From Eubacteriales bacterium (GTDB lineage Bacteria > Bacillota > Clostridia > Oscillospirales > Oscillospiraceae): DNA of 5,232 nucleotides. The position numbers and the translations under genes are program-made. How positions within the stretch are numbered: position 1 is the stretch's first letter; each line of letters begins with the position of its first letter. The stretch is from NCBI GenBank assembly GCA_030528965.1, contig JAUMXS010000082.1, positions 1 to 5,232 of the forward strand, in the 5' to 3' direction. The notes under the pieces were generated by a model. The model worked only from the letters and a program-made list of their open reading frames with translations, searched no databases and was not told the DNA's origin. Below, piece after piece: positions 1 through 5,232 of this stretch.

Positions 1-139
1 CTGTCAGACTGCCGCGGGGAAAGCCCGCAGCAGCGTATTACACCGGTGAAAACACAACGCTCCACCAGCGCGGGGATCTTCCGCAGACGGAACCCCCGCG
101 CGGGCGAAGCGCATGAAGTTTTAACCGATTATAGATGCC
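1..139. other. Intergenic left edge, no supported gene
   Basis: This stretch follows the last gene of the minus-strand run. Besides the strong hairpin at 68-101, it holds a smaller inverted repeat, with bases 14-18 pairing with 24-28 around a five-base loop. The only open frame I noticed is a 36-codon minus-strand frame with no ribosome binding site. I see no tRNA or mobile-element end. Confidence 0.5.
68..101 (-). terminator. GC-rich hairpin downstream of the efp/CD1247 genes, possible terminator
   Basis: Bases 68-75 pair perfectly with 94-101 (8 bp, all G-C). An inner stem pairs 79-83 with 88-92 (5 bp) around a four-base CAGA loop at 84-87, leaving only a small internal loop (76-78 against 93). 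The hairpin begins about 40 bases past the stop codon of the last gene, where a terminator would be expected. A textbook intrinsic terminator would have a run of U right after the stem; reading minus, the stem is followed by TGGTGGAGCG, with a short T run only about 15 bases later. The structure is clear, but the terminator role is an inference. It could instead be a 3'-end stabiliser or a dispersed repeat. Confidence 0.4.
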
Positions 140-568
140 TTAGTCTTCGTCCTCTTCAACGAGCTCTTCGACGTTGTCGGCAGTGAGAATGATGAGTTCA
201 CCGCAGTGAGGGCATTCGATGCTGCCGAGATCCAGGACATCCTCGTCGACGGTGATTTCATTACCGCAGGCCTCGCAGGTAACGGCGTAGAAGACGGGAT
301 CTTCTTCGTCGTCATCTTCTTCTTCACAGCAGCAGCAATCATCATCGCATTCGTAAATTTCCTCTTCCAGAACGGCGAGGTCATCGCTCAGCTCGTCGAT
401 TTCCTCGGCGAGATCCAGAGCGTTGTCATTCAGATCCTGCAGATCCAGGGCGATGTCTTCCAACACATCCACGATCACGCGGAACAGCTTGCCCTCGTTC
501 GTGGAATCGTCCATACCCATGCCTTCAGCCAGACCCTTCAGATAGGCCACTTTTTCGGAAATTTCCAT
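140..568 (-). CDS. CD1247-type acidic protein with C-terminal zinc ribbon
   Basis: A 142-residue cytoplasmic protein that looks like the clostridial family whose N-terminal part is named after Clostridioides difficile CD1247; its role is not known to me. Residues 1-70 form a helical, probably coiled region opening with MEISEKVAYLKGL and rich in Asp, Glu and Leu. Residues 72-90 are an extremely acidic linker that contains C74 and a run of four cysteines (C78-C81). Residues 95-127 form a compact zinc ribbon with two CxxC knuckles, C98/C101 and C119/C122. The tail is again acidic (EELVEEDED). The start is supported by AAAGGAGA six bases upstream of the ATG. It lies 41 bases after efp and is probably co-transcribed with it; efp followed by this family is a recurring clostridial arrangement, from memory. 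The zinc ribbon could mean RNA, DNA or protein contact, but the strong negative charge argues against simple nucleic-acid binding. The family call is fairly secure and the function is open. Confidence 0.85.
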   Translation of the reverse strand: MEISEKVAYLKGLAEGMGMDDSTNEGKLFRVIVDVLEDIALDLQDLNDNALDLAEEIDELSDDLAVLEEEIYECDDDCCCCEEEDDDEEDPVFYAVTCEACGNEITVDEDVLDLGSIECPHCGELIILTADNVEELVEEDED

Positions 569-609
569 GATATTTCTCCTTTCGGTGGTTGCCTGTACGT
601 CGTTAAAGC

Positions 610-1173
610 TTAGCCTTTTGCGCGTTCCAGGTATTCTCCGGTGCGGGTGTCGATGCGAATCCGGTCGCCCGGTCCGATGAACAGAGGAACCTTGATCTCT
701 GCGCCGGTTTCGAGCGTAGCGGGCTTCGTGACGTTGGTAGCGGTGTTGCCGGCAAAGCCGGGGTCGGTCTGCGTGACTTCCAGATCCACAAAGTTGGGAG
801 GATCAACGGCAAAGACCTTGCCCTTGTAGGAACTGACCGAGCAGGTCATGTTCTCCTTGACGAACTTGAAGTTGTCGCCGAGCATGCTCTCGTCGATGGG
901 CTCGAGTTCGTAGCTTTCGGGATCCATAAAGTAGTACAGGTTGCCGTCCTGGTAGCTGTACTCCATATTACGTCTTTCGACGTAAGCGTTTTCGAACTTC
1001 GCAGTGGGGTTGAAAGAAGTTTCCAGAACAGCACCGGTAATGACATTCTTCATTTTGGTGCGGACAAAGGCGGCGCCTTTGCCGGGCTTAACATGCTGAA
1101 ATTCCACGACCTGCATGACCTGACCGTCCATTTCAAAGGTCACGCCATTTCTAAATTCACCAGCGGAAATCAT
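610..1173 (-). CDS. efp: Elongation factor P
   Basis: EF-P (187 residues, a normal length) binds the ribosome between the P and E sites and helps peptide-bond formation at consecutive prolines. The three expected domains can be read. Residues 1-63 are the KOW-like N-terminal domain, starting [10 protein letters not shown] and carrying the loop [10 protein letters not shown]. Residues about 66-128 are the first OB-like domain ([20 protein letters not shown]). The C-terminal OB domain ends in the family signature region [21 protein letters not shown]. The loop-tip lysine is K32, the position that is modified post-translationally in many bacteria (5-aminopentanol in Bacillus subtilis, beta-lysine in E. 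coli); no modifying enzyme is encoded in this window. The ATG start has AGGAGGAG nine bases upstream. A likely promoter of its own lies in the 106-base gap before it, so it can probably be expressed apart from the upstream genes. The identification is secure. Confidence 0.98.
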   Translation of the reverse strand: MISAGEFRNGVTFEMDGQVMQVVEFQHVKPGKGAAFVRTKMKNVITGAVLETSFNPTAKFENAYVERRNMEYSYQDGNLYYFMDPESYELEPIDESMLGDNFKFVKENMTCSVSSYKGKVFAVDPPNFVDLEVTQTDPGFAGNTATNVTKPATLETGAEIKVPLFIGPGDRIRIDTRTGEYLERAKG

Positions 1174-1201
1174 GATTACCTACTCCTCCTGTATCCGATG
1201 C

Positions 1202-1217
1202 GTGTATGCGCATATAC
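1202..1217. promoter_or_regulatory. Near-perfect palindrome in the efp leader
   Basis: Ten bases at 1205-1214 (TATGCGCATA) form a perfect palindrome. It extends to 16 bases with one mismatched pair (1204/1215). It sits just downstream of the expected transcription start of the efp promoter and upstream of the ribosome binding site, a usual place for a repressor site. No regulator gene is adjacent, and short AT/GC palindromes arise by chance, so this is only a candidate operator. Confidence 0.25.
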
Positions 1218-1231
1218 TATTTTTCTTCTAT

Positions 1232-1260
1232 ATTTTACTATACACTTGTCCGTTTTGCAA
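1232..1260 (-). promoter_or_regulatory. Likely sigma-A promoter for efp
   Basis: Reading the minus strand, TTGCAA (1255-1260, 4 of 6 matches to TTGACA) is followed after exactly 17 bases by TAAAAT (1232-1237, 5 of 6 matches to TATAAT). The surrounding gap is much richer in A and T than the flanking genes, as promoters usually are. Transcription would start near 1225, giving an efp leader of about 50 bases. An overlapping alternative, TTGTGT-17-TATAGT, is a weaker match. This would make efp and the CD1247-type gene a unit that can be transcribed separately from the thyX-like gene and those upstream of it. Confidence 0.6.
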
Positions 1261-1279
1261 CACAAATCTTAGTATGCGT

Positions 1280-1837
1280 TCAGATCTTGTCTCCACGGTA
1301 TTTTTCCAGCTCTTCACGGAACGCTTCCGTTTTGTCATAGCCGCAGCCGAACATTTCGGGGCAGTAGCCGCGGTAGACACATTCGCGAACCATGAGATGA
1401 GCCAGAGCGGGTTCGGTTTTGGCCACTTCATCCCGAACGAGCTTCCATGCGGCGGTCGTTTCCGGGCTGGCACAGGCGCAAAGACGTTTGCGGCTGATCT
1501 GGATCATTGCCTGAGCGTTTGCTTCGCACTCATGCGTGACAAAAGAACCCTGCGGCAGTTCGCCGCGGTCGATGCCCGTGCGGTCTGTACGCTGTGTCTT
1601 GACAAAATGCTCGATGCCGATCTTGTGCCGTACAAAATGTACGGAGACCCAATAGGGCAGATCACGCCAGCGCCAGGAGAATTTCAGCTTCCGGATCGGC
1701 GAATGCTCACAGCGCAGCAGTTTGAGTTTCCAGGTGTCGTCGGGATACCTTCCGGTAGCCTTGCCGATGGTCGTCATGGTCGCATCCTTGACGGCCTGCC
1801 AGTTATCCTCGTGATGGAAATCTGTGATGTATGCCAT
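1280..1837 (-). CDS. thyX: Small divergent ThyX-like (FAD-dependent thymidylate synthase family) protein
   Basis: A 185-residue protein that I place in the ThyX family, which makes dTMP from dUMP using FAD, NADPH and methylenetetrahydrofolate. Support comes from the FVRHKIG segment (residues 68-74) at the place of the ThyX RHR signature, and from NAQAMIQISRKRLC (107-120), which resembles the conserved NxRSLxxFxxLR helix. It departs from typical ThyX in several ways. It is shorter (about 210-250 is usual). The third signature residue is Lys72, not Arg. The position of the conserved Ser in RHR-x7-S is Lys80, or Thr81 if one gap is allowed. The later AQxEIR segment is not recognisable. The C-terminal third carries C153, C159 and C165, with C120 and C122 nearby. 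The start is supported by GGGAGG nine bases before the ATG. It begins 18 bases after the M24 peptidase stop, so it is probably in the same transcript. The family call is moderately sure; activity as a thymidylate synthase is uncertain. Confidence 0.72.
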   Translation of the reverse strand: MAYITDFHHEDNWQAVKDATMTTIGKATGRYPDDTWKLKLLRCEHSPIRKLKFSWRWRDLPYWVSVHFVRHKIGIEHFVKTQRTDRTGIDRGELPQGSFVTHECEANAQAMIQISRKRLCACASPETTAAWKLVRDEVAKTEPALAHLMVRECVYRGYCPEMFGCGYDKTEAFREELEKYRGDKI

Positions 1838-1855
1838 CGTGCTGTTCCTCCCAAT

Positions 1856-2926
1856 TTATAAAATAATAAGTTCCCGATTCAGACAGGTAATATCCACAGC
1901 TTCGTTTTCCGTAAGCCAGAGAACATCCTCGATCCGCACGCCGAAACGTCCCGGGAGATAGATCCCCGGCTCGGCGGAGATCACGGAACCCAGCGGCAGC
2001 GGTGTTTCCGCCATGGTGGAAACATAGGGGGCCTCATGTACTTCCAGACCGACGCCGTGGCCGAAGCTATGTCCAAAGTATTCTCCGTATCCGGCTTTTT
2101 CGATAACGGCGCGGGCCGCGCCGTCCACATCCCGGCCGGAAACGCCCGCACGGGCCGCCGCGATACCGGTTTTCTGCGCGGTCAGAACGGTTTCGTATAC
2201 CGTGCGCATTTCGTCGGTCACATGACCCAGCGCCACCGTGCGCGTCGTGTCCGAACACCAGCCGTCCAGAATACAGCCGAAATCCATCGTTACGAAATCT
2301 CCGGTGCGCAGGACATTGTCCGAGGGGACACCGTGCGGCAGACTGCCGCGCGGACCGGCCAGGACGATCGGATCGAAAGAAACGCCTTCCGCACCCAGAC
2401 GCAGCATGCGGTAAACCAGCTCCGCCGCTACTTCACGTTCGGTGAGTCCGGGACGAAGCAGTTCCAGTACTTCGTTGTATGCGGTTTCCGCGAGCCTCTG
2501 TGCGGCGATAAGCGCATCACGTTCCTGCGGACCTTTGCTTGCCCGCAGACGGGACATGAAAGCCTGCGCCGGGACCATTTTGGAGGGAAGCTTTTCTTCC
2601 AGTCGGCAATAATCCGCATAGGAGAGGTACTCCTCCTCCACGCCGACGGTTTCGATGTTTTCATCCTTCAATGCATCGATGACGAGTTCCGTCTGTCTCC
2701 GGCCGGGGCCGGTGAGAACGGGCTCCGCCACACCGGCGAGAGCGGCCTGTGCTGCCTCAATATAACGGGAGTCCGTATAATACCGGCAGCTCTTCCGCGT
2801 GAGCAGGACAGCTCCGTCCGAGGCCGGAAAACCGGTTGCATATCGTCTGTTGACCGGCGAAAGCAGAAGCAGTGCATCAAAGGGCGCCGCTTCGAGAGCG
2901 GTGCGCATATCCTCGACATGATTCAT
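1856..2926 (-). CDS. M24 family metallopeptidase, aminopeptidase P (Xaa-Pro) type
   Basis: A 356-residue cytoplasmic peptidase of the aminopeptidase P/prolidase type, which removes an N-terminal residue preceding proline or cleaves Xaa-Pro dipeptides. Residues 1-125 form the creatinase-like N-terminal domain (DALLLLSPVNRRYATGF near the start). Residues 133-350 form the pita-bread catalytic domain. All five two-metal-site ligands are visible: D215 (TMDFG), D226 (CSDTTRT), H290 (SFGHGVGLEVHE), E319 (ISAEPGIY) and E333 (VRIEDV); H198 (LPHGV) matches the usual active-site histidine. I chose the ATG at 2924-2926 over the in-frame ATG at 2942-2944. The later one makes an ATGA overlap with the yqeG stop and has GGAGGAG nine bases upstream, a site that would lie inside the coding region if the earlier ATG were used. 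A proline-directed peptidase near efp fits a shared link to proline-rich proteins and is a familiar clostridial arrangement. Exact specificity cannot be read from sequence. Confidence 0.93.
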   Translation of the reverse strand: MNHVEDMRTALEAAPFDALLLLSPVNRRYATGFPASDGAVLLTRKSCRYYTDSRYIEAAQAALAGVAEPVLTGPGRRQTELVIDALKDENIETVGVEEEYLSYADYCRLEEKLPSKMVPAQAFMSRLRASKGPQERDALIAAQRLAETAYNEVLELLRPGLTEREVAAELVYRMLRLGAEGVSFDPIVLAGPRGSLPHGVPSDNVLRTGDFVTMDFGCILDGWCSDTTRTVALGHVTDEMRTVYETVLTAQKTGIAAARAGVSGRDVDGAARAVIEKAGYGEYFGHSFGHGVGLEVHEAPYVSTMAETPLPLGSVISAEPGIYLPGRFGVRIEDVLWLTENEAVDITCLNRELIIL

Positions 2927-3429
2927 ATTTTTGTACTCCTCCATCGATAAGCGGCCCGGAACGGAACTTCCAGTCCGTATCGCAGGGCGAGAAGCGGGTT
3001 CTGAAGACGGATCGGCTGGACCAGCAGAGCCAGTATGCCTGCGCGGCGGGCACAGAGGACGTCCGTATAGATCTGATCGCCGATGAGTGCGGCCTGTCCG
3101 GGTTCCACGGCTTTTTCCTGCAGAACGGCGAGAAGGGCCTTGGTTCCGGGCTTCGCGGCCCGGCCTATCCAGCCGCAGCCAAGCTGCTCCGCAAAAATGG
3201 AGGGACGGTCACCGCGGTTGTTCGAGAGTATATAGATCTCGATCCCTGCCTGACGGATCCCGTTTGCCCACTCCGCGAGCCGGGGCGGGACAGTATCATC
3301 TCCGTACGGAGCGATCGTATTGTCCACATCCAGCAGAAGCAGCCGGATGCCCCGGTTCGTGAAAAAGCGGGGAGTAAAGCGGTAAATATCCGGCGCGGCG
3401 GCGTCGGGTATCGGCCAGGGAAAACTCAT
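2923..3429 (-). CDS. yqeG: YqeG family HAD IIIA-type phosphatase
   Basis: A 168-residue soluble protein of the HAD superfamily, subfamily IIIA, matching the YqeG family of Bacillota. The HAD motifs appear in order: motif I DVDNT (residues 34-38, nucleophile D34 and acid/base D36), motif II SNN (69-71), motif III lysine K93 (RAAKPG), and motif IV GDQIYTD (117-123, D118 and D123). The short helical N-terminus (DIYRFTP) and the missing large cap domain are typical. The physiological substrate of YqeG is not established to my knowledge; in Bacillus the gene sits beside the ribosome-assembly GTPase gene yqeH, which is not present here. The start codon overlaps the metY stop as ATGA (3426-3429), and its own Shine-Dalgarno site is weak (GGTGG almost touching the ATG), so it probably depends on translation of metY. 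Its stop overlaps the peptidase start in the same way. Confidence 0.92.
   Translation of the reverse strand: MSFPWPIPDAAAPDIYRFTPRFFTNRGIRLLLLDVDNTIAPYGDDTVPPRLAEWANGIRQAGIEIYILSNNRGDRPSIFAEQLGCGWIGRAAKPGTKALLAVLQEKAVEPGQAALIGDQIYTDVLCARRAGILALLVQPIRLQNPLLALRYGLEVPFRAAYRWRSTKI
2936..2942 (-). promoter_or_regulatory. Ribosome binding site that decides the M24 peptidase start
   Basis: GGAGGAG on the minus strand lies nine bases before the ATG at 2924-2926. It sits within the last codons of yqeG. It directly abuts the alternative upstream ATG (2942-2944), so it cannot serve that codon. This supports the shorter peptidase reading frame and reinitiation or coupling at the yqeG stop. Confidence 0.8.
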
Positions 3430-4703
3430 ACCACCGACAGGGCCTGTTCGACGTCGAACAGGATGTCGTTGATGTCTTCGATACCCACGGAGAAACGGAT
3501 GAGGTCCGGGGTGACGCCGGCGGCCAGCAGTTCCTCGTCGTTCATCTGGCGATGCGTGGCGTTCGCCGGGTGCAGGACACAGGTATGGGCGTCCGCGACA
3601 TGGGTGGCAATGATGCCGAGCTTCAGTTCCTTCATGAAGCGCTCGGCAGCGGCACGGCCGCCGTTAACGCCGAAGCAGACAACGCCGCAGCTTCCGTTGG
3701 GCAGATATTTCTGGGCCAGATCATAGTACTTGTCGCCGGGGAGAGACGGGTAAGTTACCCAGGAGACCTTTTCATGGTCACGCAGATACTTGGCAAGAGC
3801 CATTGCATTGGAACAATGACGCTCCATACGCAGATGGAGAGATTCGAGGCCCAGACCGATATAATAGGCGCTCTGGGGAGACGGCGTGGAGCCGAGGTCA
3901 CGCATGAGCTGCGCGGTGCACTTCGTGATGAACGCGCCGCCCTGACCGAACTTTTCCGCATAGACGATACCGTGATAGCTGTCATCCGGAGTGGTGAGGC
4001 CGGGGAACTTGTCCGCGTGGGCCAGCCAGTTGAAGTGACCGCTGTCGACAATGGCGCCGCCCACGGTGCCGCCGTGGCCGTCCATGTACTTGGTCGTGGC
4101 ATGGGTAACGATATCCGCACCCCACTCGATGGGACGGCAGTTGATGGGGGTGGGGAAGGTGTTGTCGATCACCAGAGGGACACCGTGACGATGCGCGGCA
4201 TTGGCGAAGCGCTCAATGTCCAGGATCGCGAGAGCGGGGTTTGCGATGGTCTCGCCGAAAACGGCCCGGGTGTTGGGGCGGAAAGCGGCTTCCAGTTCTT
4301 CTTCACTGCAGTCGGGGGAGACAAAAGTCGCTTCAATGCCCATGCGGCGCATGGTGACGGCGATGAGGTTATAGGTGCCGCCGTAGATGGCGGAGGAAGA
4401 TACGATGTGGTCTCCGCAGGAACAGAGGTTGAACAGGGAGTAGAAGTTCGCCGACTGTCCCGAAGAGGTGAGCATACCCGCGGTACCGCCTTCCAGCTCA
4501 CAGATGCGGGCTGCGATGAGGTCGCAGGTGGGATTCTGGAGACGGCTGTAGAAGTAGCCGGGAGCTTCCAGATCGAACAGTTTTCCCATATCCTCGCTGG
4601 TGTTGTACTTGAACGTGGTGCTCTGGATGATGGGGACCTGGCGGGGTTCGCCGTTACCGGGCTTGTAGCCGCCCTGTACACAAATAGTACCGATTTTGCT
4701 CAT
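3426..4703 (-). CDS. metY: O-acetylhomoserine sulfhydrylase (PLP-dependent, Cys/Met metabolism family)
   Basis: A 425-residue PLP enzyme that combines O-acetylhomoserine with sulfide to give homocysteine, the direct-sulfhydrylation route to methionine. Length and motifs fit MetY rather than the shorter MetB/MetC enzymes (about 380-400). Visible features are the opening IGTICVQGGY, the active-site tyrosine and arginine region YSRLQNPT (52-59), the SSGQSA phosphate-binding stretch near 80-85, the PLP-nitrogen aspartate D180 (VIDNTF), the Schiff-base lysine K205 (THATTKYMDGHG), and the C-terminal substrate-carboxylate arginine R403 (LIRFSVGIED). The ATG at 4701-4703 is preferred, with AAAGGA nine bases upstream; an in-frame TTG eight codons earlier is upstream of that site and adds a lysine-rich extension unlike the family. 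It heads the coupled run metY-yqeG-M24. I do not recognise a SAM or T-box element in the 121 bases before it. Other activities in this family (for example methionine gamma-lyase) are less likely given the length and motifs. Confidence 0.93.
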   Translation of the reverse strand: MSKIGTICVQGGYKPGNGEPRQVPIIQSTTFKYNTSEDMGKLFDLEAPGYFYSRLQNPTCDLIAARICELEGGTAGMLTSSGQSANFYSLFNLCSCGDHIVSSSAIYGGTYNLIAVTMRRMGIEATFVSPDCSEEELEAAFRPNTRAVFGETIANPALAILDIERFANAAHRHGVPLVIDNTFPTPINCRPIEWGADIVTHATTKYMDGHGGTVGGAIVDSGHFNWLAHADKFPGLTTPDDSYHGIVYAEKFGQGGAFITKCTAQLMRDLGSTPSPQSAYYIGLGLESLHLRMERHCSNAMALAKYLRDHEKVSWVTYPSLPGDKYYDLAQKYLPNGSCGVVCFGVNGGRAAAERFMKELKLGIIATHVADAHTCVLHPANATHRQMNDEELLAAGVTPDLIRFSVGIEDINDILFDVEQALSVV

Positions 4704-4769
4704 GACAGGTTTTCCTTTCTTTTTCAAAGATATCAGACTGAAGAAATGATATACATATACGATTTGACG

Positions 4770-4790
4770 CCTGCGGCATTTTGCGGCAGG
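4770..4790 (-). terminator. Imperfect hairpin between comEA and metY, weak terminator candidate
   Basis: CCTGC at 4770-4774 pairs with GCAGG at 4786-4790. After one G/G mismatch (4775/4785) two more pairs close a five-base loop (4778-4782). It lies 34 bases past the comEA-like stop. No T run follows in either direction, so it is at best a weak or Rho-assisted stop, or a structured part of the metY leader. Confidence 0.25.
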
Positions 4791-4824
4791 TTATGAACAT
4801 GATGCAGCCTTCTTCGGGAGACCC

Positions 4825-5196
4825 TCAGGGCATTTGCGCGCGGATCGCATCCATCACGCCTTCTCCGATCCCGGGAACATCCATGAGATCCTCCGGCGTA
4901 CGGAAAGGACCGTATTCCTCACGATATCGGACAATGGCTTCGGCCAGCGTTTCACCGACGCCGGGCAATGCCGTGAGTTCTTTTGCCGACGCGGTGTTGA
5001 GGGGAACATGAATGACCAGTGATATGACCGATCCATCCTCATCTGCGGAGAGACTCTCTGTTTCGGAGACGGCGGCATCCGCCGGGATCGGGGAGATGAC
5101 AAAGCTCGTCTGTTCCTCCCGGAGCGCCAGAACGGCGCTCAGTCCGAAAAACAATACGGCCAGAAAAAGTGCCGCGGGACCAACCGGACATTTCAT
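4825..5196 (-). CDS. comEA: ComEA-like helix-hairpin-helix DNA-binding protein, membrane anchored
   Basis: A 123-residue protein. Residues about 6-25 (GPAALFLAVLFFGLSAVLAL) form one hydrophobic segment, most likely an uncleaved anchor, with the rest outside the cell. Residues 26-62 are a low-complexity acidic linker. Residues 64-123 are the ComEA-type tandem helix-hairpin-helix domain: LNTASAKELTALPGVGETLAEAIVRY, then GPFRTPEDLMDVPGIGEGVMDAI, each with its PGxG hairpin. ComEA binds incoming double-stranded DNA during transformation and hands it to the ComEC channel. The B. subtilis protein is longer (about 205 residues) and has an SLBB-like segment between anchor and HhH that is missing here. 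The ATG at 5194-5196 is preferred because GAAAGGG lies eight bases upstream; an in-frame GTG three codons earlier would overlap that site. comEC and other competence genes are not within this window, so a role in DNA uptake is inferred from the family. Confidence 0.85.
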   Translation of the reverse strand: MKCPVGPAALFLAVLFFGLSAVLALREEQTSFVISPIPADAAVSETESLSADEDGSVISLVIHVPLNTASAKELTALPGVGETLAEAIVRYREEYGPFRTPEDLMDVPGIGEGVMDAIRAQMP

Positions 5197-5232
5197 GTGT
5201 TTCACCCTTTCTGTCCCTCTCGTCGGCGGTGT

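Noticed and set aside
4..114. A 36-codon minus-strand open frame at the left edge
   Set aside because: It has no Shine-Dalgarno site, and the strong hairpin at 68-101 lies inside it. The predicted peptide is low-complexity (Ala, Arg, Gly) and resembles nothing I recognise.
2927..2944. Earlier in-frame ATG for the M24 peptidase, adding six residues
   Set aside because: Those codons contain the GGAGGAG ribosome binding site that is ideally spaced for the ATG at 2926, and the later ATG gives the ATGA overlap with yqeG.
4704..4727. In-frame TTG start for metY, giving a lysine-rich eight-residue extension
   Set aside because: The extension includes the AAAGGA site that serves the ATG at 4703, and the family normally begins near the IGTICVQGGY segment.
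3552..4796. Long plus-strand open frame (414 codons) opposite metY
   Set aside because: It is antisense to a clearly recognised gene and arises from the codon bias of a GC-rich sequence. Its translation shows no domain. The long plus-strand frames opposite the peptidase, yqeG and the thyX-like gene are rejected for the same reason.
4704..4824. SAM or T-box riboswitch upstream of metY
   Set aside because: The gap is only 121 bases. I see one imperfect hairpin, but no T-box sequence, no S-box core and no terminator with a U run. A possible -10 (TATCAT at 4746-4751) has no matching -35.
5202..5232. Possible C-terminal end of another minus-strand gene (frame ending HRRREGQKG and a TGA overlapping the comEA ribosome binding site)
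   Set aside because: Only about nine codons lie in the window, so it cannot be told apart from a chance open frame.

Overview
All supported genes lie on the minus strand and are read from right to left. Gene content, strong Shine-Dalgarno sites, ATG starts and fairly high GC suggest a GC-rich Clostridia member (Bacillota), perhaps a gut or rumen lineage of the Oscillospiraceae/Ruminococcaceae type. The most diagnostic feature is an M24 peptidase upstream of efp, with efp followed by a small acidic 'CD1247-type' zinc-ribbon protein, an arrangement I associate with Clostridia. The taxonomic placement is inference, because no rRNA or tRNA is present.

Right end (4825-5196): a minimal ComEA-like protein with one membrane anchor and a helix-hairpin-helix DNA-binding domain. 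A 121-base spacer (4704-4824) follows, holding an imperfect hairpin but no riboswitch that I recognise.

Centre (1280-4703): a tightly packed run of metY (O-acetylhomoserine sulfhydrylase), yqeG (HAD IIIA phosphatase), an M24 aminopeptidase P-type protein and a small divergent ThyX-like protein. metY/yqeG and yqeG/M24 are each joined by a 4-base ATGA stop/start overlap, and thyX follows 18 bases after the M24 stop. This looks like one transcript with translational coupling. The second overlap fixes the peptidase start at 2926 rather than at an ATG further upstream.

Left part (140-1260): a 106-base gap with a sigma-A-like promoter and a palindrome precedes efp (elongation factor P). The CD1247-type protein follows efp by 41 bases. 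The left edge (1-139) is non-coding as far as I can see and holds a strong GC-rich hairpin that may end the transcript.

Functionally this is mostly a housekeeping region: sulfur amino acid synthesis, a ribosome-associated-type phosphatase, proline-peptide turnover, and relief of polyproline stalling by EF-P. The two less ordinary products are the ThyX-like protein, whose signature motif is degraded and whose tail is cysteine-rich, and the CD1247-type protein, with a four-cysteine run inside an acidic linker. I see no mobile element, CRISPR array, phage gene or clearly new multi-gene system.
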